Of a stretch of DNA of 64,000 bases, positions 11,563-22,169 are shown in pieces. Source of the stretch: Leptobrachium leishanense (taxonomy: Eukaryota > Chordata > Amphibia > Anura > Megophryidae); the NCBI GenBank assembly GCA_009667805.1, contig CM019069.1, forward strand, positions 95,329,204-95,393,203, in the 5' to 3' direction. How positions within the stretch are numbered: the stretch's first letter is position 1; each line of letters opens with the position of its first letter. The notes beneath the pieces are model-generated. The model was not told the DNA's origin. It saw only the letters and a program-made list of their open reading frames with translations, and searched no databases. The position numbers and the translations under genes were made by a program.

Positions 11563-11994
11563 TGTGCAGTTATCACAAATTGTACATAATATAAAAGGAG
11601 TAGCCAAACCTTCAAACCCAGTGGCGACTCTAGGAACAATATATAAGGGGGGGGCACATAAGATATCAGTTAAAAGGGGGGCGCTAATAATTTTCGCCAA
11701 TAAATCATACCACTGAAAAAATCTAAATAAGTATATATAAATAAGATTTCGAAATCTCAGAGTAATGTGGTGCAATGACACCTTTATGTTGTAATAACCT
11801 GATACATAAATTCAATATTTTATTTGCCGAATTTCAGTGTTTTTTGCCGACGTCCAATAACTGATTCAGCGACTCCAATTGTCACAAACTACAGTGACCA
11901 TTCACTAAATAGGGAATTCACCTTATTTTCAGGGAAATTTATTTACCGAAATGTGACAAAAAGCAAAGGATCTAAAAATGAATTGACCTTTTAG
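11563..11994. other. No gene; hAT-like end fragment at 11619-11695
   Basis: Within this AT-rich stretch, CAGTGGCGACTCTAGG at 11619 followed by a G-rich run resembles the left end of the CAGTGG hAT families seen at 13289 and 32169. The rest of that element is missing. Confidence 0.4.
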
Positions 11995-12125
11995 AGTCTA
12001 ACTTCCATAATAACCCCTAAAATGCCATAAACCACAGGAAAAATAATAAATATTGTGGCATGTAACCTATCCATTAATCCCTAAAATGCCATTAATCAAG
12101 GGAAAGCATTAAATGAATAGACTGT
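11995..12125. repeat. ~70-bp tandem array, left part
   Basis: About two units containing cccctaaaatgccat and ending in atgaatagact. The same array continues at 16686-16920, so it has been split by a 4.56-kb insertion. Confidence 0.75.
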
Positions 12126-13025
12126 GTCAGGTTCCTGACCCGTGCCTTCGCAGCCCAATACAAGTATTGTGCATCTTATCTGTGCCTGCACTTGAGGGCA
12201 GCTTCATTCCTGTGCTGCTCATTTCCAGTGCTGAGATCCAGCACATATTCAGTTAATACACCTACACCATAGGTCACATGATTTACCTGAATAAAGTGCC
12301 ACACCTCCCGCTCCTCCTTGATCTGCCAAACCACTACCAGTGAGAGAGTACCTATGCTGTGGCTCTCCTGCTGTCAGGCTCAGGCCAGGATGGCTCCATG
12401 GCAGGGCCTTAGGATTAGGTTTATATCCCAAGTGCTGGGGGTGAGCAGGTAAGCAGACATAGGAAACTTGGAATGCAGGTAATAAATGTATATTGAATAC
12501 ACAGCACACAACAGTCTTTGTATATATGAAATCCAATATACACAGGCAATGAATGATATCAGCAGAGGATGGTGGGCTATACAGTCAGACGCTGGAGACT
12601 CCACTTGGGTAGCAATACCTTGATTGAAGGTCTTAAACAGCAGACACAGGATGTATGTCTGCCAGCCAAGAAAGTCTCTAGGCCCCAGAGGATAGTGGGC
12701 CACGTTGTCAGGAAGCTGCAGACTCCACGGGATTAGCACCAAGGCCAATGGCAGCAGGTACACAGGTATGGTAAATAACAGGAACCCAGGCAGATCTCCA
12801 GTCCACAGGATAGTGGGCTACGCAGTATTTAGTCCATCAACCGGATCCACAGTGATACAACGGAACAAGGGATAATACTGACAGACAGGATGAGGGGGCT
12901 CGCAGGACCTCACATACACAGAGAAAACAGCAAAAAGAGAGCATTGAAGGAAGGGTGTGTCCAGGTTATATGCACACCCACTCAGGAGCTGGCACAGGTG
13001 TTAACCCCTGAGTGGACGCAGACAT

Positions 13026-13110
13026 TTATTTATTTATTTGCAAAGCATTTTACCAGGAAGGATAGATTGAGATTTCTCTTGTTTTCAAGTATGTCCTGGG
13101 TGACATGAGC
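13026..13110 (-). mobile_element. SINE 3' tail (truncated)
   Basis: In reverse complement this reads as the 3' part of the SINE seen complete at 15505-15708 (gacatacttgaaaa, ccttcctggtaaaat), followed by an (AAAT)n tail. The tRNA-related head is missing. Confidence 0.65.
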
Positions 13111-13288
13111 AACAGCAATGTCATGGCTATAAGCAGGCTTCTCGGGCTGAGGCATGACACCTGCGTTTTCCTGAAGCCCAAATCTTGCCGTCATTACCAG
13201 CCTTTCCTTTATCTCCATACCCTCCAGTATCCAGTGTGACTAAGATCCCATTGTCCTGGTTTGTTTCCTGCTTCCTTATTGTCAAGCC

Positions 13289-15460
13289 CAGTGGTGTCAC
13301 TAGGGTCGGTGTCACCCGGTGCGGTAATTTATGGTGTCACCCCCCCCCCCCCGAGTTTTTCAGATTTTTTTTTTAACTACTCTTACTCCTAAATCAGTAC
13401 TCCCATATAACACTGAATGCTCATACACACAGCGCACATTACTGTGAGGTTTATTGCTGTGGAGCTCTCTCATATGCTCACACAACTTTTTGCCAACTGC
13501 CAGCAAGTACGTTGCCTGTTCGAAGGCAGTGAAAGCACACATGGATATATATTGCCCCCAGCAGCTCACCCATGGATATATATTGCCCCAGCTCACATAT
13601 GGATATATTGCGCCTCAGCTCACATATGGATATATTGCGCCTCAGCTCACACATGGATATATTGCCCCAGACCAGCTCACATATGGATATATTGCGCCTC
13701 AGCTCACATATGGATATATTGCGCCTCAGCTCACACATGGATATATTGCCCCAGACCAGCTCACACATGGATATATATTGCCCCAGACCAGCTCACACAT
13801 GGATATTGCCCCAGCTCTCATGGATATTGCCCCCAGCACACATGGATATGCCCCAGCTCCTCTCATGGATATTGCCCCAGCTCCTCTCATGTATATACTG
13901 CCCCAGCTGCTCTCATTGATAATGCTCCAGCTGCTCTCATGGATTTTGTCCCAGCTCATGGATATACTGCCCCAGCAGCTCATGGATATACTGCCCCAGC
14001 AGCTCATGGATATACTGCCCCAGCAGCTCATGGATATACTGCCCCAGCAGCTCATGGATATGCCCCAGCAGCTCATGGATATGCCCCAGCTCATTGATAT
14101 GCCCCAGCTCCTCATGGATATGCCCCAGCTCCTCATGGATATGCCCCAGCACCTCATGGATATGCCCCAGCACCTCATGGATATGCCCCAGCACCTCATG
14201 GATATGCCCCAGCACCTCATGGATTTGCCCCAGCACCTCATGGATTTGCCCCAGCTCCTCATGGATATGCCCCAGGCCCCCATGGATTTGCCCCAGCAGC
14301 TCATGGATTTGCCCCAGCAGCTCATGGATTTGCCCCAGCTCCTCATGGATTTGCCCCAGCAGCTCATGGATTTGCCCCAGCTCCTCATGGATTTGCCCCA
14401 GCTCCTCATGGATATGCCCCAGCACCTCATGGATTTGCCCCAGCAGCTTATGGATTTGCCCCAGCAGCTTATGGATTTGCCCCAGCTCCTCATGGATTTG
14501 CCCCAGCTCCTCATGGATTTGCCCCAGCAGCTTATGGATTTGCCCCAGCAGCTCATGGATTTGCCCCAGCAGCTTATGGATTTGCCCCAGCTCCTCATGG
14601 ATATGCCCCAGCAGCTCATGGATTTGCCCCAGCAGGTTATGGATTTGCCCCAGCTCCTCATGGATATGCCCCAGCAGGTTATGGATTTGCCCCAGGCCCC
14701 CATGGATTTGCCCCAGCAGCTTATGGATTTGCCCCAGCAGTTTATGGATTTGCCCCAGCTCCTCATGGATTTGCCCCAGCTCCTCATGGATTTGCCCCAG
14801 CAGTTTATGGATTTGCCCCAGCTCCTCATGGATTTGCCCCAGCTCCTCATGGATTTGCCCCAGCAGCTCATGGATTTGCCCCAGCAGCTTATGGATTTGC
14901 CCCAGCAGCTCATGGATATGTCCCAGCACGTCATGGATTTGCCCCAGCTCCTCATGGATTTGCCCCAGCTCCTCATGGATTTGCCCCAGCAGCTCATGGA
15001 TATGCCCCAGCTCCTCATGGATATGCCCCAGCTCCTCATGGATTTGCCCCAGCAGCTCATGGATATGCCCCAGCAGGTTATGGATTTGCCCCAGGCCCCC
15101 ATGGATTTGCCCCAGCAGCTCATGGATTTGCCCCAGCTCACCTCCTGGTCCTGGTCCCAGCACATGGATAACGGCCCAGGCAGCACCTCTCCGCCGCGTT
15201 TTTCGCTCCTTCTGAGCGTCCGGCGGCGCGCAGCTTGGGCGCTCGTCTGGGGGAGCCACGTGACCAGCCGCGATTGGCTGGTGACGTATTTCCTCCAGGC
15301 GAGCGCCGAAGCTGCATGCTTCGGACGCTCGCACGGAGCGAATACGCGGCGGTGGCGGGCGGTGGGTGAGACACCCGCCCTTAGGGTGACGGTGTCACCC
15401 TAAAGGCGGGTGTCACCTGGTGCGGGCCGCACCCACGGCCCCCACGTTACGACGCCACTG
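13289..15460. mobile_element. Nonautonomous hAT element expanded by a minisatellite
   Basis: Ends are CAGTGGTGTCAC and the inverted ...GACGCCACTG, flanked by the perfect 8-bp duplication GTCAAGCC (13281-13288 and 15461-15468), diagnostic of hAT. The left 230 bp matches the hAT composites at 32169 and 46251 up to ggcagtgaaag. After that point the interior is replaced by a tandem array up to about 15150. The right end (gtgtcacc...gtgcgggccgcacc) resembles the right end at 48530-48577. No transposase is encoded; the long open frames are a by-product of the array. Confidence 0.9.
13540..15150. repeat. Minisatellite, units 27 to 21 bp, inside hAT
   Basis: The left part has ~27-33-bp units (cacatatggatatattg), the middle 24-bp units (cagctcatggatatactgcc), and from about 14060 on some 50 units of 21 bp of the type cagctcctcatggatttgccc. 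Variants alternate cagctc, cagcag and ggcccc. Because 21, 24 and 27 are multiples of three and the unit lacks stops in several frames, both strands show artefactual ORFs of up to 649 codons. Confidence 0.95.
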
Positions 15461-15504
15461 GTCAAGCCCTATTGTGTCCTGCCTCTTCTGGTCCTGCCAA
15501 ACCA

Positions 15505-15708
15505 ATTTTTTTTTGAGAAAGGATTTTACCAGGAAGGATACATTGAGATTTCTCTCATTTTCAAGTATGTCCTGGGTGGCGAGTATGTACTGTTAGGTGT
15601 CTTGCCCAAGGACACTTACTGGAGAGGTTGCTCGTTGGGATCGAACCCACGACTCCACAGGCTCTCTCCATGCAAAGCAGTGATGTTACCTCTACTCCAC
15701 CCAGCCGG
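15505..15708 (-). mobile_element. tRNA-derived SINE
   Basis: On the minus strand a pol III A box (GTGGAGTAGAGG, 15689-15700) and B box (GGGTTCGATCC, 15638-15648) are followed by ccttgggcaagacacc, a block common in vertebrate tRNA-derived SINEs, and by the tail gacatacttgaaaatgagag. The same element is at 42087-42289; its tail appears alone at 13026-13110 and within the hAT composites. It is not a functional tRNA gene, because no cloverleaf or anticodon arm can be drawn. Confidence 0.75.
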
Positions 15709-15737
15709 TACAATTGTTCTGCTTCCTGCAGCAACTC

Positions 15738-16355
15738 ACCTCACTTATACCCTAAATGGTACGGAGTTAGGGAAATCCAAGCAGGAGAAGGATTTGGGAA
15801 TAATCATAGACTTCAAACTAAGTAACAATGTGCAATGTCAAACAGCAGCCGCCAAGGCCAGCAAAGAATTGGCATGCATTAAAAGGGGAGTTCACTCTCG
15901 GGATGAAAACATAATTTTGCCTCTGTATAAATCAATGGTCAGACCGCACCTTGAATATGCCGTGCAATTTTGGGCACCTGTCTTAAGAAAGGATATTATA
16001 GAGCTAGAAAAAGTGCAGAGGCGGGCAACTAAATTAATAAGGGGAATGGAAGGGTTACGTTATGAGGAAAGACTAACAAGCTTAAACCTGTTTAGTCTAG
16101 AGAAACGGCGCCTTAGAGGGGATCTGATAACCTTATATAAATATATACGGGGCCATTATCAACCATTGTCTGATAACCTATTCATTAACAGGTCTATACA
16201 TAGGACAAGGGGTCATTAATTTAGACTGGAAGAAGAAAAATTCAGCCTAAAGCATAGGAAGGGTTATTTTACGGTGAGAACAATAAAGCTGTGGAATTCT
16301 ATGCCTGTTGAGGTGGTTGGGCCAGAGACTGTACAGACTTTTAAAATGTGACTGG
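15738..16355 (+). pseudogene. CR1 ORF2 C-terminal remnant
   Basis: The frame is open from about 15738 to the TAA at 16217-16219 and encodes the region after the RT core: KDLGIIIDFKLSNNV, KASKELACIKRG, PLYKSMVRPHLEYAVQFWAP, EKVQRRATKLIRGMEG and SLEKRRLRGDLITLYKYI. After the stop the frame continues with FRLEEEKFSLKHRKGYFTVR and LWNSMPVEVVG, the usual CR1 ORF2 C-terminus. There is therefore one premature stop near the end and a missing N-terminus. Confidence 0.85.
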
Positions 16356-16596
16356 ATGGCTTCCTGCAGACACAGAATATTAAGGGTTAGATTTAATATG
16401 TGGGTAAAAGCTTCTTGATCCAAGGAGAAATCTGACTGCCATTCTGGGGTCAAGAAGGAATTTTTTCCCAGTATGTTGCATATTGGCAAGCATTTCAGAC
16501 TGGGTTTTATGCCTTCTTTTGCATCAACAGCAGTAGGTGATGTGTGAGAGGCTGAACCCGATGGACGCATGTCTTTTTTCAGCCTATGTAACTATG
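15738..16596 (+). mobile_element. CR1-like LINE, 3' end copy
   Basis: A 5'-truncated CR1 starting at the TYTLNGTELGKSKQEKDLGII region and running without large insertion to the 3' UTR and the terminal text cctatgtaactatgtaac. It is the uninterrupted reference for the copy at 1-3617. Confidence 0.85.
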
Positions 16597-16685
16597 TAAC
16601 CTCTCACCCACGCCTGTACTGGTGCATCACCGCATCCCGGGCTCAGTATCTTGCTACCTTGGTACCACCCCGGTACAAAACTGGA

Positions 16686-16920
16686 CAGTGAGGCATGTAG
16701 CCTACCCATTAACCCCTAAAATGCCATTAAGGGAAATCATGAAATGAATACACTGTGGTGCATGCAGCCTATCCAATAACTCCTAAAATGCCAGTTATCA
16801 AGAGAAAACATGAAATATATACACTGCGAGGCATGGCGCCTTCTCATTAAGTCCTAAAATGCCATTAATCAAGGAGAAAATAAAATGTATACTGAGAGGG
16901 ATGAAACCTGCCCATTAACC
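16686..16920. repeat. ~70-bp tandem array, right part
   Basis: About three and a half units of the type gaggcatgtagcctaccc ... ctaaaatgccat ... gaatacactg. It continues the array at 11995-12125. Confidence 0.8.
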
Positions 16921-17019
16921 CTTAACCTCCCTGGTGGTAAACCAGAGTTTGGCTCGGGGTTTGATTATCAGTACAAAAAGCAGTAAACCCCGTGCCACAC
17001 TCGGGATTATACTGTAGTA

Positions 17020-18089
17020 CAGAGGTGTAGCAAGATCATGTGGCGCCCGGGGGCAAGTCTTTCATTAGTGCCCCCCCAACCAAAAATAATCACTAAAGCA
17101 TACAAAACATAACTATTTTTTTCAATAACAATTGGACAGGTGCAACACATAAAACAGGTTAACAGGAGAGCATCATTAACCTCTTACTGACAGGCAGGTT
17201 TTGCCAAGACTTGCCGATGTGCCACTTGCCTCATTGGCTGCGTATGGTGTGTATGAGCGTATCACAGAGCTCCACAACTATAAAACTCACATTAATGTGC
17301 TGTGTGTGTATGAGCGTATCACAGAGCTCCAGTGCAATAAAACTCACAATCATACACACCACACATGGATATATTGCCCCCAGCTCACATATGGATATAT
17401 TGCTCCCAGCTCACATGGATATATTGCCCCCAGCTCACACATGGATATAGTGCCCCAGCAACTCACACATGGATATAGATTGCCCCAGCAGCTCACACAG
17501 GGATATATATTTCCCCAGCAGCTCACACATGGATATATATTGTCCCCAGCAGCTCACACATGGATATATATTGCTCCCAGCAGCCCACACGTGGATATAT
17601 ATTGCTCCCAGCAGCTCACACATGGATATATTGCCCCCAGCTCACACATGGATATATTGCCCCTAACTCACATATGGATATATTGCCCCCAGCTCACATG
17701 GATATAGTGCCCCAGCTCAGACATGGATATATATTTCCCCCAGCAGCTCACACATGATATATTGCCCCCAGCAGCTCACACATGGATATGTATTTCCCCC
17801 CGCAGCGCACACATGGATTGCCCCCAGCTCACCTCTCCTCTGCCAGGCCCCTCCGCCTCCAAGAAAATATTGCCAGCCGCCACGTGCTTTTTGTCCTATG
17901 AGCGGCCGCCGGTATGAAGCTGTGCCGCTCGCGTGGGTTCCACCAGCCAGCCGGTATCTCACGGAGTTCATGTGGACTCCACGATCTCGCTGCTGGCTGG
18001 TGGAACCCACGCGAGCGGCAGGGCTTCTGCGCCCCCTGGCTGAAAGGCACCCAGGGGCAGGTGCCCCCTGCCCCCTCGCTATGCCACTG
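17020..18089. mobile_element. Nonautonomous hAT with minisatellite (1070 bp)
   Basis: Ends CAGAGGTGTAGCAAG and, inverted, CAGTGGCATAGCGAG, flanked by the perfect 8-bp duplication CTGTAGTA (17012-17019 and 18090-18097). The interior contains a shorter relative of the minisatellite in 13289-15460 (17355-17820, units around cagctcacacatggatata), preceded by two copies of a segment with gagcgtatcacagagctcc. GC-rich palindromic sequence lies at 17905-18015 (gctcgcgtgggttccacc and its inverse). Confidence 0.9.
17355..17820. repeat. Minisatellite of 24-32-bp units
   Basis: About 16 units with the core ctcacacatggatatattgc separated by cccccagcag. The core is the same as at 13540-13800, so both hAT elements carry the same seed array at very different copy number. 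Confidence 0.9.
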
Positions 18090-18285
18090 CTGTAGTATAA
18101 CTTAACTTGTCCCTGCGATCCCCCAATGTTCTCCTGCTCTGTCCTCCAGCCCATGCCAGAGATAAATGATATAATATAAAGATAATGAAATAATCAGAGC
18201 GCCAGGGAGGTAAATATATAACTAAGCCAAGACAAAAATGAAAGTAATACACAATGTAATATGTAGTCTGACCATTAACCCTGTC

Positions 18286-18560
18286 ACTGCTGAGCCATTT
18301 CCACCCTGTGAATTTTTTTTAATGTTTTTATGATCTTGTATTTACACTGAATATGGTCATGTTGGATATCATTGGAAAGGCCAGACTCTGCCCTTTCCAA
18401 TGACACCTAGATCGGCGATACAGTGGTCCGAAGATGTGGGGGAAGCTGGATGCTGATCCCTGATGGGGAAGGGAACATGGGGGGCAAGTAATAACCTAGG
18501 GGGGCAATTGCCCCCTGGACCCCCCTAGAGACCCCTATGCTCAAACCACCCGTGACTTGA
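18286..18560. mobile_element. Remnant of a TTAA hairpin element
   Basis: TTAA at 18285 is followed by CCCTGTCACTGCTGAG, matching the left end of the 1.2-kb TTAA family. The hairpin at about 18367-18402 (ggaaaggccagactctgccctttcc) is also shared. The right part does not match, so the element is truncated or fused. Confidence 0.5.
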
Positions 18561-19137
18561 TAATCCACATGGAACAGAGTAGTAATATGGGAAAGATAAC
18601 CAATTTTCACTGCCATACTATGGTTCCATTTTATGAATTAAGCCAGTTTTCATGATCTTGCTATCCCTTACAATTGTATTGTTATTCTACATTTTGGACG
18701 AAATACCTGCTGCAAATAAAAAAAATATTTTAAACAAAAACAAAAAATGTGTGTTTGAGCAACACAAAAATAAATCCTAACCAAACATTATTCTAATCAC
18801 GGGAAAAGTTCCAAGTGTTCCCTATAAACTGAAACTCATACAATTCATAACAGACAGAATACTAAAAACATAAAATGTGTTACTACTTAAATCTCAGAAA
18901 GAAAACAAATGGAGAAATCTTCATAGTTAAACACCATAGGCGTGCAAGGGTGTGTGTCTAGTGTGCCCAGGCACACCCTAATGTTGGGTGAAGAGGTTCC
19001 CTTTCATCTCCTACATTGACATTTTAGATATCACTTATCTGATTCATGATGAACAGCATAAAAACTGACTATCTCTGATTACAGGCTTGATACTTTTAAT
19101 GAAAAATCTGCATTTTGCACAAAAGCTTCTAAACATA
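18561..19137. other. No recognisable gene
   Basis: AT-rich sequence. Text near 18940 (aggcgtgcaagggtgtg) resembles ends of degenerate DNA elements, but no partner end is visible. Confidence 0.5.
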
Positions 19138-20248
19138 CAGTTAAGTTCATATATATTTGGACACAGGCACAATTTTTTTTTTTCAGGTATTTACTAAAAC
19201 ATATTCAAGCTATAGTAGTTATATAATGGATATGGGCTGGAAGTGCACACTCTTACAGTTCTTAAGAGTAGCCATCTTCCCTTTTTCAAGGGACCAAACC
19301 AAAAGTAATTAGATAATTGAATGAAAAGCTGTTTCATGGCCAGGTGTAAGCTACTGCTTTGTTATTTCTTCATCAATTAAGCAGGTTAGAGGTCTTGAGT
19401 TCATTCTAAGTGTGGTATTTCCATGCAAGTAAAACAGGCCATTGTAAGGCTTCAAAAACAAAACAAATCCTACAGAGACAGCAGCATTAGAATTGGCTAA
19501 ATCAACAGTTATGTACAATCTGAGGAAAGATGAATGCACGGGTGAGCTCAGCAACATAAAAAGGCCTAGACGTCCACGGAAGACAACAATGGTGGATGAT
19601 CACAGGATCCTCTCTATGGTAAAGAAGAACCCATTCACAAAATTCAGACAAGTGTAGGACACTCTCCAGGAAGTGGGCGTATCATTGTCAAAGTCTACAA
19701 TCAAGAGAAAACTTCACAAAAAGTCAAACCAGTTCTGGAAAAGCATTCTTTGGGCGGATGAAATGAAGATTAATCTGTACCATAAGAAAAAAATGTGGAG
19801 AAGGCTTGGAACAGTTCATGATTTAAAGCACACGTCATCTGTAAAACATGGTGGAGGCAGTGTGATGGCATGGGCATGCATGGCTACCAGCGGCACTGGG
19901 TCATGGGTGTTTTTTGATGTTGCAGAAGACAGAAGCAGCTGGATGTATTTAGCAGTGTTAAGAGATATACTGTCAGCCCAGATTCAGCCAAATGCACCAA
20001 AGTTGATTATACATCATCTGTACTGTGAAGCGCCGTCCAATGATCCAAAACACAATGCAAAAAGAGTTTTTGAAAGAAAAGAAGTGGACTATTCTGAAGT
20101 GGCCGAGTCAATCACCTGATCTCAACCCAATTGAACATGCATTTCACTTGCTGAAGGCAAAACCAAAGGCAGAAAGACCCACAAACAAAGAACAACTGAA
20201 GACCGCTGCAGTTAGAGCCTGGCAAAGGATCAGAAAGGAGGAAACCAA
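19138..20248 (+). pseudogene. Tc1/mariner transposase pseudogene, right end lost
   Basis: A Tc1-type end (CAGTTAAGTTCATATATATT, preceded by TA at 19136-19137) opens the element. Downstream, broken frames show KRPRRPRKTTMVDD, the catalytic WADEMK (about 19755) in place of WTDET, KHGGGSVMAWACMA (19845-19890) and [17 protein letters not shown] (20112-20160), the region with the catalytic Glu. The second catalytic Asp region is disrupted (EAPSNDPKHN-like text, 20030-20060, frameshifted). A Harbinger-like MITE starts at 20249 and the right TIR is absent. Confidence 0.75.
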
Positions 20249-20800
20249 CAGGGTTATTCAAAGAGATCCAAATTGTGGCAGAAAGGTAACCGAGCACTGA
20301 AATTCAGTGTATGGTTACCTTTCCTGGCCATTCGGCTATTCAGAGAGCAGGCAGATCGCCAAATCTGTGTGAATTGCCTGCACATACGGTGCCTGTTCGA
20401 GGGCAGTAAAATCCCCATTGAGAAGCAATGCTTCGTCTATTCAGAGAACACCAAACAGCAGGGAAAAGTTGCCGAAATGCCCTACTATTCGGTGGTCTTA
20501 TTCAACAGATTTATTCAGACGAATCCCATAGGCTTCAATGTTAAAAATATTCCCATTTTAATTCAATATCTAATAAACCGTTTAATATTATATTCTGCAG
20601 TAAAAAGTCTCTTCATTTATAGATTTTTTTAGGATCAGTTAGGCATTTTTTCCGATTTTTATTGCAAAACATTTTACCCGGTTTTTTTTAAATCGTCTTT
20701 TCTTTTTACTGTAACTGCCCTTTTTATTATCATTCATTGGATTTTATATGTAAATTCCAGGCATTTTCGTTCAGTAGTTTTTTTGCAAACAGTGTTTCAA
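20249..20800. mobile_element. Harbinger-like MITE, partial copy, inverted relative to copies A and B
   Basis: It begins CAGGGTTATTCAAAGAGATC in the Tc1 pseudogene and follows the MITE interior (gcctgttcgagggcagt, ttcaatgttaaaaatatt, aaaaagtctcttcatt) to about 20790. The opposite terminus is missing; unassigned sequence with ttttattgctgtggagctc follows to 21020. Confidence 0.65.
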
Positions 20801-21024
20801 ATTTCAAACTTTCAAGCGTACGCTTTGGATTTTTTTTTCACCTCATTCGTCTACATGTCGGGTTTTCCGGCGGCTGCTCTGCACTGTGATCCTCTCTTTC
20901 GCCCTCTCCCCTTTCTGTGAGTTTTCATTTTTTCTTTCATTTCTGTGAGTTTTATTGCTGTGGAGCTCTGTGATACGCTCATACACATAGTACATTACTA
21001 AGAGTTGTATTGCTCTGGAGCTCT

Positions 21025-21262
21025 GGCCATTGGCATTTCCAATGACACCAACCATGACACTCTAGCTACCACCGATAGGGTCCTTTGGAACCCCATATCT
21101 CCCTATCTCCACCACAGGGATTTCCATAGCAAATCCCTGGGCAACTAAGGGTTAGTTCCATAACTGACATGCATGACGAAGTCAGTGGGCGGGGGGAGAC
21201 CCTGGAGGCTTGGCTGACATCCAAAATGTTAGCCACCTCCGGTAGAAGTCCGCTATCCGGTG
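21025..21262. mobile_element. Fragment of TTAA hairpin element
   Basis: The text ccaccacagggatttcca, ggcttggctgacatccaaaatgttagcc and tatccggtgc matches the interior hairpins of the 1.2-kb TTAA family. Neither end is intact, and a Tc1 pseudogene abuts at about 21263. Confidence 0.5.
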
Positions 21263-22167
21263 CTGGATTGTGGACTGGCACCTAAGGGATGAAAGGATGC
21301 TGAGGCGCATAGTGCAAAGAGGTCACCAACTGTCTGCAGAGTCAATTGCTACAGACCTCCAAACTTCATATGGCCTTCAGTTTAGCACAAGAACAGTGCG
21401 CAGAGAGCTTCATGGAATGGGTTTCCATGGCCGAGCAGCTGCATCCAAGCCATACATCACCAAGTGCAATGCAAAACGTTGGATGCAGTGGTGTAAAGCA
21501 TGCCGCCACTGGACTCTAAAGCAGTGGAGACAAGTTATCTGGAGTGACGAATCGTGCTTCTCCATCTGGCAATCTGATGGACGAGTCTGGGTTTGGCAGT
21601 TGCCAGGAGAACGGTACTTGTCTGACTGCATTGTGCAAAGTGTAAAGTTTGGTGGAGGGGGGATTATGGTGTGGGAATGTTTTTCAGGAGCTGGGCTTGG
21701 CCCCTTAGTTCCAGTGAAAGGAACTCTGAATGCTTCAGCATACCAAGACATTTAGAGCTGGCCCCTTCCTCTTCCAACATGACTGTGCACCTGTGCACGA
21801 AGCAAGGTCCATAAATACATGGATGACAGAGTCTGTTGTGGAGGAACTTGACTGGCCTGCAGAGTCCTGACCTCAACCTGATAGAACACCTTTGGGATGA
21901 ATTAGAGCGGAGACTGAGAGCCAGGCCTTCTCGTCCAACATCAGTGTGTGACCTCACAAATGTGCTTCTGGAAGAATGGTCAAAAATTCCCATAAACACA
22001 CTCCTAAACCTTGTGGACAGCCTTCCCAAAAGAGTTAAAGCTGTTATAGCTGCAAAGGGTTGACCGACGTCATATTGAACCCGACGTCATATGGATTAGG
22101 AATGGGATGTCACTTAAATTCATATGCGAGTCAAGGCAGGTGAGCGAATACTTTTGGCAATATATTG
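21263..22167 (+). pseudogene. Tc1/mariner transposase pseudogene, 5'-truncated
   Basis: The frame opens inside the N-terminal helix-turn-helix ([19 protein letters not shown]) and shows [13 protein letters not shown], the first catalytic Asp in [10 protein letters not shown] (about 21538-21567) and [15 protein letters not shown] (21652-21696). After a deletion and stop near 21754, frameshifted sequence encodes FQHDCAPVHEARSINTW with the second Asp, then SPDLNLIEHLWDELERRL (21860-21913) with the third acidic residue. The right TIR CTTTTGGCAATATATTG ends at 22167 before TA. The left TIR is lost. Confidence 0.8.
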
Positions 22168-22169
22168 TA

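Larger units (their letters stand above)
12126..16685. mobile_element. 4.56-kb composite block inserted in the tandem array
   Basis: The array stops at atgaatagactg and resumes at gtgaggcatg, as in other units. The block begins TGTCAGGTTCC and ends CTGGACA, which are LTR-like ends, but no clean target duplication or coding region proves an LTR element. It holds, in order, unassigned sequence with a degenerate repeat containing ggatagtgggc (12560-12830), a SINE tail, the hAT element 13289-15460, a SINE and a CR1 3' end. These were probably later nested insertions. Confidence 0.5.
16926..18210. mobile_element. TTAA MITE with a nested hAT
   Basis: It starts TTAA at 16922-16925 with CCTCCCTGG and ends gccagggagg (18201-18210), the terminal pair of the TTAA MITE family at 43459 and 46523. 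The right TTAA has decayed to TAAA. Without the hAT insertion it is about 210 bp, so it is a shorter or divergent subfamily. Confidence 0.65.

Noticed and set aside
13540..15150. CRISPR array
   Set aside because: Units are directly adjacent without unique spacers, and the setting is a eukaryotic transposon. The same holds for the arrays at 17355, 25205 and 41736.
13454..15403. A 649-codon plus-strand open frame and long overlapping frames on both strands (up to 486 codons on minus)
   Set aside because: They are products of a 21/24/27-bp minisatellite without stop codons. All frames are open together, amino-acid content is a trivial 7-residue repeat, and the array lies in a nonautonomous hAT.
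15505..15708. tRNA gene on the minus strand
   Set aside because: A and B boxes are present, but no cloverleaf, and the unit recurs with a SINE tail at other sites.
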